Positions 37,601-49,431 are shown, counted from the first letter of the stretch. The stretch is 64,000 nucleotides of DNA from Distichodus sexfasciatus (GCA_032718565.1 JAVGVS010000781.1:40215-104214), one strand, 5' to 3'. The notes: generated by a model not told the origin, from the letters alone. Numbers and translations are program-made.

Positions 37601-40600
37601 TTCCATGCTTGAGTTACATTCTTATGGAAAATAGCATGTCCAAAATTATTCATACCCACTGAAAACTGTCACAGTGTTTGGGAAAATTCAAGCTTCTATA
37701 TCATCCCAAATAGTCCTCTCTGTTTAAAACCATCCTAATGACCCTGACTAATCGGGAACAGTTGTTTCAATCAACTCAACAGGTGAAAAAGCGCAGCTCT
37801 CTGCAGTTGGTTTGTGGCAAGTCATGGCAAAAACAAAAGAGCTCAGTGAGGAGCTGCGGCTGCGCATTGTGGCTGCACACAACTCAGGAAAGGGCCACAA
37901 GACCATATCTCAATGTCTTCAAGTTCCAGTGGGCTCTGTACAGAGTATTATTAAAAAATACAAGTCATTCCACAGTGTGGAAAATCTCAGAGGACGTGGT
38001 AGGACATCAAAAGTGACACCTGTTCTGACATGGCTGATGGTGCGAGAGGTGAAGAAGAATCCGAGGATCACCACCAAGGCCATCCTGAAGAATCTGGACC
38101 ATGTTGGTGCCAACATCTCAAGGCAGACAGTGCAACGGACACTGCATACTGCTGGATTCCACGGGTGCAGACCAAGGAGGACGCCGCTTTTCCAAATAAG
38201 GCGCACAAAAGCATGCTTGGCCTTTGCTAAATCTCATCTGGACAAAGAAGACGACTCTGGTCTTCTATTTTGTGGTCAGATGAAACAAAAATTTAATTGT
38301 TTGGCCACAATGATGTAGCCTTTAGTTGGCGTAAAAAAGGAGAAGCATTCAACCCCAAGAACACCATCCCCACGGTCAGGCATGGTGGTGGGAACATAAT
38401 GCCTTGGGGGGCATCGGCCTTCAGCATGACAATGACGCAAAACACAGAGCAGAAGTGGTGAAGAAATGGTTAGCTGACAAAAATATTAACGTTTTGGAGT
38501 GTCCCAGCCAGAGTCCTGACTTGAAACCAATAGAGAATCTGTGGAAGGAGCTAAAGATCAGGGTGATGGCAAGAAGGCCTTCCAACCTCAAAGACTTACA
38601 GCTCATTGCAGAAGATGAATGGTCAAAAATACCAGTGGAGACATGCAAAAAGCTGGTCAGCAGGCCTTTCTATTGATTATTGAGAAGGCTATGAATCATG
38701 TTGGACGTGCCATTGTTTGTTCAAATGTAAATAAAACGGGGAAATTACTTTTTTTTCCACAATGACACTCCTTATCCATTGTCTCATTTCCTCTTGGGAG
38801 ATGCCTGTATCATTTCCAGTCAGAAGAAAACTTCTTGTTTGAATAAAAATAACTTTACGTCAGAATTTGCCAGGGTTATGAATAATTTTGGGCTTAGCTG
38901 CATGTCTTTCATCTCTGTCGGTTCTGTTGTCATGTTACTGGTCGTTTTTCGCAGGGCATTCTGGGAAATGTCTTCTACCCCTCCGTTTGGAGTGATCCTC
39001 TGAAAAATCTCGGTTTGAAGTGATAATTAGCCCTTCACCTTCCCCCTACCTCTCGGTCTAAATGAGAAATGGGACCCTCCACCTCAATCCATCCCCACCC
39101 CCCACACGTGAACGCGCAAAACAGAGGGGCAGGGCCACGTGGTGAAATGGGATTCACAAACACCAACACTCCAGCAGAACTGATGGCCCTCAGTAGGGCA
39201 GGACGATATGACCTCGAATCAGTATCATGATTAATTGAATGTTTTACCTCAGTTATGATTAATGAACAGTTATTTTGTTTTGGGATTTTTTTGGGTTGTT
39301 TTTTGCCCTCATAGTTCACTGACAAGGTTTGTACTGCATCTCCTGAAAAGTCTGTTTTAAAACTATATATATATACAGTACTGTGCAAAAGTTTTAGACA
39401 AGTGTGGAAAAAATGCTGTAAATAAAGAATGCTTTTAAAAATGGAAGCGTTAATCATTTACTTTCATCAATCAACAAAATGCAGTGAATGAACAAAAGAG
39501 AAATCTAAATCAAATCAATATTTGATGTGACCAGCCTTTGCCTTCAAACCAGCATCAGTTCTTCTAGGTTCACTTGCACACAGTTTTTGAAGGAACTCGG
39601 CTGGTAGGTTGTTCCAAACATCTTGGAGAACTAACCACAGATCTATAATCCTATAATCCTACAAAATAATATAATGACTATAATCCTACAAAATCCCTGA
39701 CTTTGTGCAAGTGTACCTATAAGAATTGATGCTGGTTTGAAGGCAAAAGGTAGTAACACCAAATATTGATTTGATTTAGATTTTTATTTTGTTCGCTCAC
39801 TTTGCATTTTGTAAATTGATCAAAATAAACAATCATTATATTTCTGAAAGCATTCTTTGTTTACAGCATTTTTTCACACCTGCCTAAAACCTTTGCACAG
39901 TACTGTATATTTTTTGTTGTTGTTGATAAAGTCACTGGTTTAAAGTCAAAACATTTTGCATTTATGCATTTTCATGGTTTGCCAGTTTTTAAAAACCACA
40001 ACCATTTTCAAGGTTTAGCATGGTCTTAACATGTCATGGTTTCAAAAACATTTGCAAATTCTCTACATTACTGTGTCAAAACTACGAAGACGTGAACAAA
40101 CAAGCTGGTAGACTGACCAAACAGGTCTCTAGCTGTATCCAACTTGAAAACATCGATCAGATATCATACATGTCGTAGTATCACTTTCATATTGAACGGT
40201 AGAGTCAACTGGTATTTTAGTTGCTTTTTGTGATCTGATATGAAGGGAGGTCATGGTGGTCAAGCAGCACATGGTATTGTTGAATATTGATCGCTGGCTC
40301 CTGAATGGAATGGAATCGAAATCATTTTGTGAAATATTTTGTGATTTTTGGCAGACATCGAATCATTGCCCAGTGAATTGATATATGGTATTGTGCGTAA
40401 ACAGGATTTTGGGCGGGATGCAGCTGTGCATCATAACTTAATTTACTCTTTATATGAATAATCAACTGCAGATACTTCAACAAAAAGTGCAGGGTAATAA
40501 CATAATTGTGCCTGGGTATCGCACCAACCACGGAGAAAACGAGACTACGACGGTATGACCATGTGATCCGGAGCGATGAGAACTCGGTGGCCAGAACAGC

Positions 40601-42440
40601 CCTGCGACTCAGCCCACAAGGAAAGCGCCCACGAGGACGACCTAAGAAACGGTGGATGGATCGGGTCAAGGAAGACAGTGGACGCCCTGGATCGCGCCAG
40701 ATGGAGACGGATTTGCTCAAGAGCGGACCCTGCAGTCGAGCGGGACAAACGCTACAAAGAAGAAGAAGATTCGGCCTCATCCTGATGTGGTCGTCTTTTA
40801 CTGTCTGTGGATGCGTCAGGATTTGCTTGTTTGTTATTCTGAGGGGACGTTGTCAAGGCGACCGCCTTTACTATAAAGCACTGCAGGAAACCCTGCCATA
40901 TATCACTTCACCGGACAACAATTCGATTTCTGCCAATATCGCAGCACGATGTATCGGGAGACGTTGAATTATCATGCCATCCAAATCTGATGCCCGCTCA
41001 TGCCCTGCCCTGAAGTGATGTTGGCCGCATTCAGCATGTCGGCAGTGTTAGTGCTGCTATTGTTAAATACACAAAGAGAGCTTAGTGCAGAATGCAGCCT
41101 GATGCAACAGCACTGATTTCCCTTAGGGAAGCATTACAACAGCTGCTTCTGCCTCACACACACACACACACACACACACGCGCGCACACTCACGCACACA
41201 CACACTCACACACACACACACGCGCACACTCATGCACACACACACTCACACACACACACACGCGCGCGCACACTCACGCACACACACATTCACACACACA
41301 CACACGCGCACACTCATGCACACACACACTCACGCACACACACACGCGCGCACACTCACGCACACGCACTCACACACACACGCGCGCACACTCACGCACA
41401 CACACGCGCGCACACTCACGCACACACACGCGCGCGCACACTCATGCACACACACTCACACACACACACACGCGCACACTCATGCACACTCACGCACACA
41501 CACACGCGCGCACACTCACGCACACACGCACGCACACACACACTCACACACACACGCGCGCGCGCACACTCACGCACACACACACGCGCACACTCACGCA
41601 CACACACGCGCGCACACTCACGCACACACACACGCGCACACTCACGCACACACACGCGCGCGCACACTCACGCACACACACACTCACGCACACACACGCG
41701 CGCACACTCACGCGCACACACACGCGCGCACACTCACGCACACACACTCACGCACACACGCGCGCGCACACTCACGCACACACACATTCACACACACGCG
41801 CGCGCACACTCACGCACACACGCGCGCACACTCACGCACACACGCGCACACTCGCGCACACTCACGCACACACACGCGCGCACACTCATGCACACACACA
41901 CTCACACACTCACACACACACTCTCTCACACACACACACACACTCTCTCACACACACACACACTCTCTCACACACTCACACACACACGCGCGCACACTCA
42001 CGCACGCACACTCACGCACGCACACACACACACTCACACGCACGCACGCGCACACACTCACGCACTCACAGAACACACACACACAGAACACGCGCGCACA
42101 CATGCACAGACACACACACACACACACACACGCGCGCACATGCACAGACCACACACACACAGACACAGATACACACTCACACACTCACACACACTCACAC
42201 ACACACTCACACACACACACTCTCTCACACACACTCTCTCACACACACACTCACACACGCACACACACACACACTCTCTCTCACACACACACACACACAC
42301 GCGCGCACACTCACGCACGCACACACACACACTCACACGCACGCACTCACAGAACACACGCGCACACGCGCACACATGCACAGACCACACAGACACAGAC
42401 ACACACTCACACACACAGACACAGACACACACTCACTCAC

Positions 42441-42471
<31 letters not shown>

Positions 42472-45400
42472 GACACAGACTTTACATGTGGGTAGATCCA
42501 GCAGATCGTCGGTAGCAGAACTTCTTTAATTACCTCATTTTCCGTCCACATCATATCGACATAAAGTATTCTCCGCCCCCCCGCCCCCCCCATCTCTCTC
42601 TCTCTCTCTCATGGTTCTAGTCCCTGAGGAAGGTGGGCCAGGACTCGACGGTACTCCTGATCTGTATCACGGTTTTTCTCTCCTACCTTCCTGAGGCCGG
42701 ACAGTACTCCAGCTTCTTCCTCTACCTGCGGCAGGTCAGTGTGTGGAACGCATCACAACATCAGGGTCATGTCGCTGTAAGAAAGCTCGCTTTGTAGTCG
42801 TGCAGCTGTGCATGAAAAGTGTGTTTCAGCTGCCAGGTTGTGCATCACTCAGTATCTCCCTGATGACATCATTGTTTGTGTATTTTTCAGATAATGGGGT
42901 TTACACCGGAGAGCGTTGCTGCTTTCATAGCTGTACTGGGATTGCTTTCGATTGTTGCACAGGTTGGTATTTCAGGGCTCCAGCTAAAAGCACTAAACTC
43001 AAGACGCCATTGGCTCTTAAACCCCAGATATTTACAAGCCAAATGCTTTATTTAGGAGTCATCTCCATCACATGCTTAGTCTCTTAGTTTCTTCTTTTAA
43101 ATCAGTTGATTATTATTTTTTGGTGTATTTATCTGTTTATTTTTGCCACTCTTTGGCCCTTGACGTGTGAGGCAGTTGACATCGATGACTGGAATCAAAT
43201 AGGTAGTCGCAAAATTAGAAACCAGATCCGTTTTAGTGGCCATCAGGAGACCTGCGTTCAGTCTCTAATGATGCTGATGGTTTAATATAATTAATAAATC
43301 ATTCAACTGGTTGTGTTTTTTCTCTGCCGCTCTCTTTTAGACTGTAGTGTTGAGTTTGCTGATGCGTTCCATCGGGAACAAGAACACCATCCTGTTGGGT
43401 CTGGGCTTCCAGATCCTGCAGTTGGCTTGGTACGGGTTCGGATCAGAGCCGTGGTGAGTCTCCTTTCTCACAGCCTGATGTTGTGATGAACTGCCCAGCC
43501 CTGCCTGTGAGTGACTGAAGTGTGGGTTTTTGTGTCTCGTGCTCGCCCCCTGCAGGATGATGTGGGCAGCGGGAGCCGTGGCCGCCATGTCCAGCATCAC
43601 CTTCCCCGCCGTCAGTGCCCTGGTGTCCCGCACCGCCGACCCCGACCAGCAAGGTGTGCCCTCCCCCTCCTCCTCCTGCTGCTGCTGCTGCTGCTGAAGC
43701 TGATTTCACACTTACGTTTTCTCTTTTTCTCCCGCTCTCAAAAATGTCTCTAAACAGTAGAGCTGGATGGTATGGTCAGAAATTGGAGGGAAATTAGAAG
43801 TTTCATCACAATATAATATTAATTAAGTTTGATCTCTTGATATATTGTATTGTGATGAAACTTGGGATTTACACTTGTAAGTGTGCACTAGACATTAAGG
43901 GACGTAGTTTCATCACAGTATCAAGTATCGATTCACTGGACAACATTTATATTTATGGCATTTAGCAAGGGCTGCAACAATTAATCTGTTAAATCAATTA
44001 AAGTCCATTATTAAGAAAGTTAGCAACTAATTTAATAATCGATCAGTTGGGTCTACGTTATTATACACACACGTACAGTGGCTACTCCCTAATGTGGGGT
44101 CAGTAAAGCCGCGGTGGCAGTAAAGCAGCATGAAGCTGGACGCCGACCGCCATAAAAGAAGAATAAGAAGGAGACGAGAACCAGTGCTGTGTCTCACCGT
44201 CACAAAAACTGAAGTAATCTCGTAGAAACACGTGAATGACATTTATCACGATGTAAACATGGCTGATTGTTAGCACACGAGTCTCTCAGGGAAGTCATTC
44301 ACTAAAGCGTCCAGTTCGGTCAAATCTTTCCATTTATTACAGACAAAACTCATTTGTAGCTGATGAACAACAACAACCAGCGTTCTATTCACAATACAGA
44401 CATTTACTTGATATGTTCAGTATTTCTTCATTTTCACTTGATCAGAAAATATTTTTTCCCATTTCATAATGTTAGAGAGTAAAAAAAAAATATAGAGAGA
44501 AATAGAAACAGTTTGGAACATTACTTTGAAAAATACTGGAAATGATTTTTTTTTTTTGCTGATTAATAATTGAAAAAATAATTGTCAGATTAGTCGATTA
44601 ACAAAATAATCATTAGTTGCAGCCCTTCATTTAGCAGAACTCTTATCTAGAGCGACTTCCTTTTCCTACGATCAGCAGCAGTTTCCACTTCCTTCATAAT
44701 CCCTTCCGTTCATATCAAACCACGAAAAAGGAACCAACACGCAATCTCTTTTAACAGAGACACCTCCTGTTCACTGTACAGTGACGTCAACTTGTGCACT
44801 GTGTCTCCTCTGTGTTCTTGTTTTGTGTGGATGTGGGCGCGTTGGTTGTGAGTGGATCAGCCCTTGTAGTAATAACAGAAACGCTGATGAGAGTGTTGAT
44901 TGGACGGTATATTATTAGGTGATTCTCTCTGTCACGTGTTGCATTGTGGCTTTGTCTTTTCTGCTGCTGTTTTAAACCACTTTTTTGATGATGATTCTGT
45001 TGTTGCTGAGTGTTTTTGTGAGCAAAATGAAGTCTGAATTCTCGTGTGTGTGTGTGTGTGTGAGCGAGCAGGTGTGGGTCAGGGCATGATAACGGGAATC
45101 CGTGGTCTGTGTAACGGTTTGGGCCCGGCTCTGTACGGCTTCATCTTCTACATCTTTCACGTGGAGCTGGACGAGGATCCGAACAGAGGCGCTGAAACGG
45201 TGCACAACACTCAGACCCAAAAACAGGTGAGCTGGAACTGAAGCGTTTGTTTTAGAGCTGGGATCAGAGCTTTCAGAGCCGCGCTCCTCCGTGATTTACA
45301 CATTAACTTATCAGTATTACTGCGTACGTTTTGCAGACGCAGATATAATGGCACTTATAAAGTCCATGAGAAATGGGAAAAGTAGACACTGTTCTTAGAG

Positions 45401-46604
45401 TCACACGAGGTTTCCAACCGACAGCAATGATATTTGTACTTTAGTTCTAATATATAAATAAGTTTATTTTTTAGCAGCGTTATGTGATATTCTTGGTTAG
45501 GACTTTTGATTGACTACATGACAGCTAAGGGCTGGACGATGCAACCTCAAATCAGTATCAAAATAAATTAAACATTTTACCTGGATTACGATTAACGGAC
45601 AGTCGTTTTGTTTTTGTAGTTCACTGACAAGGTTTGTACTTAAAATATGCTCAATTACAAAAGCTATTTTATTCTAATGAAAAATAAAAAGCATTTTTGT
45701 TATTTTAAGTATTTGTCAGTCATATGACTACACAACTGCGTTATTAAGGGCGTAATACATGAAAACACACTGAGGAAAATATTAACACTTATTTTTCAAT
45801 AATGGAAATAATCATCTTGGGCTAAATTATATTGATTTGAGGTTTGGAATGTCAGTTTTGATTAATTGCCCGGCCTGTACTTAATGAAAATACGGTTTGT
45901 TGTTAAGCAGCATTATATGACGGCATCTTGGTTAGGATTCTTGAGTAACTGAACGTAACAGATATTAAGAGAAATCTTTGGTTTGTGTTTCTTCTAGAGT
46001 CTGTAAAGCTTAACTGTGAATACAGCCTTATAACTGAAGTGTGTAACTTAAAATGTAAGCAAAGCTGTAAATATCTGAATACAGTGCGTAATATACAATA
46101 TGAAGACAGACGCAATGATATGCATGTTCGTGCAAAATTTACACTGCAATTTAAACATTGTAATTCATCCAAAACTCTGCCCCTTATGTTTTTCACGTTT
46201 AAACCAAAGGTCACGTCTCTTTTCAGCATTGATTTCTAAGACCAACATGAATTACAAAATGAATTGCAACATGAAAAATGTAAAAATGTGAAAAATGCAC
46301 GAGCGACTGATTCAGATTTTTTAAGTCCACACTTTCCTCCCGCCAGCGTGCCTCAACTCCTCTTTTTTTTTTCCCTGTTTCTCCGTCTCTATCCCAGAGT
46401 GCAATAATCCCAGGTCCTCCGTTCCTCTTTGGCGCCTGCTCGGTGCTGCTGGCCCTGCTGGTGGCGCTCTTCATCCCCGAACACACCCACCTGGGCGCTC
46501 GCCCGGGCAGCTGGAAGAAGCACAGCTCCCCCCACGGCCACTCGCACAGCCCCCAGCCCCCGGGGGAGGCCAAAGAGCCGCTGCTGCAGGACACTAACGT
46601 CTGA
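28650..46604 (+). CDS. mfsd14a: MFSD14A (HIAT1) major facilitator transporter, complete
   Basis: An MFS solute carrier of the membrane; its substrate is poorly defined and it is thought to be an orphan sugar-type transporter. Twelve exons: 28650-28730, 32029-32124, 34956-35018, 35107-35234, 35912-36026, 36241-36459, 42621-42734, 42891-42962, 43341-43453, 43556-43653, 45072-45226 and 46398-46604. All junctions are GT-AG and all phases agree, giving about 486 residues against 490 in human. The start gives MTQSKKKKRVNRS, as in human MFSD14A. Exon 4 carries the MFS motif-A loop GALSDVWGRKS. Exon 6 carries VPESLPEK after TM6, like the PES motif of sugar porters. Exon 12 gives TM12 and the conserved tail GEAKEPLLQDTNV. 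Its tail-to-tail neighbour sass6 favours MFSD14A over MFSD14B. The loop before SAIIPGPPF is the least conserved part. Confidence 0.97.
28731..29247. other. Start of mfsd14a intron 1
   Basis: Intron sequence after donor gtgagt at 28731. No repeat or conserved element is recognised. Confidence 0.5.
29248..29740. repeat. Minisatellite, period about 44 bases
   Basis: Repeated units contain gctacataacrgcaattaaa and atcactatactgtgcc. The first copies are nearly identical and later ones decay. Isolated units reappear near 30010-30060. It lies in mfsd14a intron 1. Confidence 0.85.
29750..29812 (+). repeat. SINE tail motif
   Basis: tttacagcatttagcagact followed by cttatccagagcaacttaca, the widespread fish repeat tail also attached to the family-B SINE at 378-590. 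Confidence 0.55.
29813..32028. other. mfsd14a intron 1, remainder
   Basis: No exon. A degraded repeat starts at about 30066 (agggctgggcaattagtcaa) and resembles those at 32299 and 33853. Otherwise AT-rich unique-looking DNA. Confidence 0.45.
32125..32839. other. mfsd14a intron 2, first part
   Basis: Contains a degraded repeat from about 32299 (tagggctgggcaattaatcg) to about 32560. Its exact ends are not clear. Confidence 0.45.
32840..33072 (-). repeat. tRNA-derived SINE, family A
   Basis: A well-preserved copy: aaagtgagtgattatttgtc tail, gaaggagcagtgggcagcta core and the tRNA-like head region ggattcaaactggcgacc. Confidence 0.75.
33590..33900. repeat. Degraded agggctggacgata repeat with inserted Tc1-like end
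   Basis: The repeat starting tagggctggacgatacaacc at 33593 is interrupted near 33635 by catgtgaaaaagttaggaca, a sequence like Tc1/mariner inverted-repeat ends. Related fragments of the outer repeat are at 39193-39345 and 45530-45880. Confidence 0.45.
34186..34812 (+). mobile_element. tgtgaccctccacgg inverted-repeat element, copy 2
   Basis: Same family and orientation as 57028-57674. The left end begins cgtgaccctccacggcaaaa and the right end is its inverse. It lies in mfsd14a intron 2, about 140 bases before exon 3. No coding capacity. Confidence 0.8.
35235..35911. other. mfsd14a intron 4
   Basis: AT-rich intron; no repeat with definable ends. Confidence 0.5.
36778..37545. mobile_element. 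Non-autonomous hAT element inside the Tc1 copy
   Basis: Begins tagggctgcaacaaacgact and ends cgtttcagctcta. A perfect 8-bp duplication gtcaaaat is at 36770-36777 and 37546-37553. Same family as 17649-18420, inverted. It must be younger than the Tc1 insertion. Confidence 0.9.
37812..38676 (+). pseudogene. Tc1-type transposase, disrupted
   Basis: The N-terminal part (37824 on: MAKTKELSEELRLRIVAAH...) has the paired-like helix-turn-helix with KGHKTISQCLQVPVGSVQSI and a GRGR AT-hook-like GRGRTSK. It is followed by the start of the DDE domain. The frame breaks near 38318. A separate frame at 38404-38676 carries HDNDAKHRAEVVKKWL and SPDLKPIENLWKELK, the second and third catalytic acid regions. Between them the GEAFNPKNT and HGGGN..PWG segments are off-frame, and roughly 40 codons usual in Tc1 are missing before HDND. 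It cannot be active. Confidence 0.88.
38901..39375. other. mfsd14a intron 6, mixed repeat debris
   Basis: 39193-39345 is a truncated copy of the agggctggacgata repeat. The rest is unassigned. Confidence 0.4.
39376..39905. mobile_element. Mariner-like foldback element
   Basis: Ends cagtactgtgcaaaagtttt and its inverse, flanked by TA on both sides. The inverted similarity extends deep inside (aaatcaaatcaatatttgatg near 39508; inverse near 39760), so most of the 530 bases can fold into one hairpin. No transposase. Confidence 0.8.
39906..40505. other. mfsd14a intron 6, no gene
   Basis: AT-rich DNA with probable old repeat fragments (gaatggaatcgaaatcattt near 40307). No feature with definable ends. 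Confidence 0.4.
40506..40790 (+). pseudogene. RTE-type LINE, 3' coding fragment with frameshift
   Basis: One frame gives RRYDHVIRSDENSVARTALR...GKRPRGRPKKRWMDRVKED. The neighbouring frame continues DALDRARWRRICSRADPAVERDKR, then a (GAA)n tail. Both parts belong to the conserved C-terminal region of RTE-clade reverse transcriptases (RWxGHV-xRM, GRPxKRWxD, RxxWR). One frameshift near 40680-40690 separates them. Confidence 0.65.
41150..42480. repeat. CA/CG minisatellite array
   Basis: About 1.33 kb of (CA)n organised in higher-order units built from cacactcacgcacacacac and cgcgcg. It fades to plain (CA)n with TCTC interruptions after about 41890. Alternating purine-pyrimidine throughout. Long open frames in all forward frames (His/Thr/Ala/Arg-rich) are spurious. 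Confidence 0.97.
43967..44627. mobile_element. Non-autonomous hAT element with intact ends
   Basis: The ends aagggctgcaac and gttgcagccctt are perfect inverses, flanked by a perfect 8-bp duplication catttagc (43959-43966, 44628-44635). It inserted into the SINE-tail motif gcatttagcag. A second copy is at about 49930-50765. Lies in mfsd14a intron 10. Confidence 0.9.
45530..45880. repeat. agggctggacgata repeat, fuller copy
   Basis: Starts aagggctggacgatgcaacc and ends attaattgcccggcctgtac, roughly inverse ends. Truncated relatives lie at 33593 and 39193. It is probably an old hAT-type non-autonomous element in mfsd14a intron 11. Confidence 0.5.
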
Positions 46605-47922
46605 TTGGTCCCCCCACACACACCTCCTGTCCTTCCGCTCCGAAACGTCACCTCCGTCAGAGACGCCGGGCTTCGGAGGAGTGGGGGAGAATGTAAAGCT
46701 GCATCGACGCGGAGAGCTGGCCCTTTTTTATTTTTTAAAAAGTGTACATAGAGGAACATATATATTTAATGACTGTTGTCCAAAGGCACTGTTGCAAACG
46801 CTTGTAATTTATTTACTTTCACTTTTCCCGTTTGTGCATTTTTGTTTTTCTTTTTGGATTTTATTCTTGCCATTTTTTTGGGAGGATTTCTCCACCGCGA
46901 GGACATGGTTCACTCAGGGACTTGAACCTTGGTCAGGAATGATTTTTTTAAAGGTGTGTCTCGTCCTTCCCTTTGGAAAGAGAAAGCAAACGGGAGAGAA
47001 ATAGTCACGCAGCTTTTTTGTGGATGTGGGCGGCTGCGTGAGACTCGTCACACGTGGCATGTGTCCTGCTCTGCCCAGCCCTCAACGGCCTTAACGTACC
47101 CAAATTGCTCCGCTTCGGACGAAGCTGTCAGAGTGAAGCTACGATGCGCAATGGACATCCTTTACGGCTTGTACAGCAGCGTCTTACTCGCTACGCTCAT
47201 ATCAAGATTGCTGCCTGTCTTTTGTTTGCCGAGGTTGATGTAAGCGGTACGCGAGTTTGTGCTTTTCTTAAGAGAATTCCGTATTTAAGACGGACTTGCG
47301 TACCACTCGTCTCAACCTCCCTGATTTTTCTGTACCACTTTTGAAGAGTTCTTGGTGCCTTCCCTAACTTTCAGTTGCGTTATTTAGGGCAGTTGTCTTT
47401 TTTTTTTTAGTGCTGGGAAACTCGGTTTAAACGCTACTCGTGTGGTAAGTATCAGAGTGAAGTCGACCGCGTTAGAGCAGGAAACACACGTGGAGGTTTA
47501 TCCATCACCTCGTGGTAGTAGTTTGGAGTATTAAATTATGTTGAGTTCCCACGTGGCGCTGTGTGGAGAATCTGAAGTGTTACGTTCATGTTTTTGAGCT
47601 CTTACTGTCGTTCAGCAGATTTTTTTTAAAGAGATGAGTGATGATGATGATGATGTCAGTGGCCTTCTATAGTTTTCACTTGAGGAAAAGTTATGCTTGT
47701 TTTTAACAAGACCTTTGACCAAATGATTAGATTTTATCAAATTGAGAAGTGTGTGCGTGTATTGGATTAAACTTTGTGTTCTTAATATTTATGAGTTTAA
47801 AGATAACCATTTTCTTTTCCATGTTTCTGTGGTCACGTTTTTGCTGCCTTTTATTATTTTTAAAACACAATATTGTCTTTGATGGAACATGTACATATGA
47901 CGTAAGTATCCCAGCACATTTC

Positions 47923-47928
47923 AATAAA
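47923..47928 (+). terminator. Candidate mfsd14a polyadenylation signal
   Basis: An AATAAA hexamer lies 1.3 kb after the mfsd14a stop in AT-rich DNA. No nearer canonical + strand hexamer was noticed in 46605-47922, so a 3' UTR of about 1.3 kb is plausible. Confidence 0.45.
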
Positions 47929-47929
47929 A

Positions 47930-49270
47930 GTATTTTTGACTTAACGAGTTGGGGTTTTATACGGCCCACGCCTTCTGTCGTAAAAGCTAGGGTGTTATTT
48001 GGTGCCAAAATTCTGAGCACACAGTGGACTGTTCACGAGCAAAATCTCTTTTCACATGCGCACCTCCACCTGCTCACTAACCAAACTGCGTTGTTGCAGC
48101 CCTGAGTTTGCAGATGGGCTGTGTCCCGAGCCACTACTACCGCACTTAATAGTATGGTGCGTAAGGTGCGCTTGTCATACTTTTCTATGTGGTAGTATGC
48201 ATCTCAGGAGATAGCCAGGGTTGTAGCTTAACGGGTCGCTATGCACTAGGTAGTGCACGTGAAGAGTCAAACGCGCCCCGTTTAACTTGGTCCACTCTGC
48301 TTTCACGCTCGCTTGACGTAGAAATGCCAAAATTCTGCACATGCGGTGGAATTTCACAAGCAAACAATCTTGTCTTCACACGCACGAGTTTGCCTTCCTT
48401 ATTTATCGGCATCGGCCAGTAATTCCTATACTGTGCACCCTAAAAAAAAATGCAAGTTATTAAAAATGACTTTGGTGTCTGCCGCTTCCGCGGGGAGTAG
48501 GGACGCCTAAGCTATCTCACCATAATCATTCTTGGCCTAAGTGCGCCCCACTCCCCAACCACCAATATCACAATCTACACGCACCCACTGCCTAACTGCT
48601 TCTTTTTGACTGGGCAGCACAGCTCCCTTCCCCTCCATTTTAAATACACCTTAGACACTTAGGGCTTGGGGGACAAGTGGGGCGACGGTTCTGCCCACAT
48701 ATGACCCCACCCCCCCCAAAAACTTTTAATTGCGCTTTAGTTTCATACACATTCTCATATCCAAAACTTGAGGTGGTTGGGGGGCTATATCTAAAAAAAA
48801 GAAAAGGGAGGAAAAAAATTAAAATAATAATAAATAAAAGAAATAAATATTTTAAAAAATAAAAATAATTTTGGTATTAACACATGTGGTTCTGAAAAAT
48901 ATTTAATATCCTTAAATATGAAAAAAAGACTGAAAATACCAAACAAAAAAATATGTACAGTTTTACATAATATTCCACCACAATTCCAAATTTCCTTTAA
49001 AGAATAATTCTGTAGTAATGAGTGACCTGGTCTTTAACTAGAAATGGAGTAACGTCAGACCTTATTATAACGCTTAAAACAGGATCTACATCATAACTAA
49101 GAATCAGTAAAAGCTGATTTAGTAACAGCACGTGATGAAGTACTCCAAATTCACTCAGCACCACATACGAGTAATTCTGCTGCTCTACTGGTTATTTAGT
49201 CTGAAAAATTCCTCACAACAAGAAACCCCTTTGTGCAAACCAGAACCTGAACAAAAGCTTAAAAACCAGT
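47930..49270. other. Gap between convergent mfsd14a and sass6
   Basis: No gene seen. 48700-48900 contains C- and A-rich low-complexity runs. The stretch 48115-48500 looks repeat-like but I cannot assign it. Confidence 0.45.
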
Positions 49271-49276
49271 TTTAAT
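49271..49276 (-). terminator. Candidate sass6 polyadenylation signal
   Basis: An ATTAAA hexamer on the minus strand lies about 155 bases beyond the sass6 stop codon (49432-49434). It is the common variant signal; no canonical AATAAA was noticed nearer. Confidence 0.35.
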
Positions 49277-49431
49277 AAATTATACGACAAGTACAAATAT
49301 AACAAACATAAAACACAGATATAACGGTAACATGGGGATGGAAACATGCCTGTATTAGAGTCCGATTAGCTCTTTGTTGTGGGTCAGGTGGCGTGAAATC
49401 AGCGCTCGCGATGCGCGTGCGTGTGTGTGTG

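Larger units (their letters stand above)
36668..38900 (+). mobile_element. Tc1/mariner transposon, broken and carrying an insert
   Basis: The ends cagttaagcccaaaattatt and (inverted) cagctaagcccaaaattatt are nearly perfect inverses. TA precedes the left end; the right TA is mutated. Inside are a hAT element (36778-37545) and a decayed transposase gene. Without the insert it is about 1.46 kb, shorter than a full Tc1 because of an internal deletion. It lies in mfsd14a intron 6. Confidence 0.9.

Noticed and set aside
41092..42529. Open frames of 361-467 codons, His/Thr-rich, on the + strand and Cys/Val-rich on the - strand
   Set aside because: Translations of the CA/CG array with no start context, domain or splice signal.
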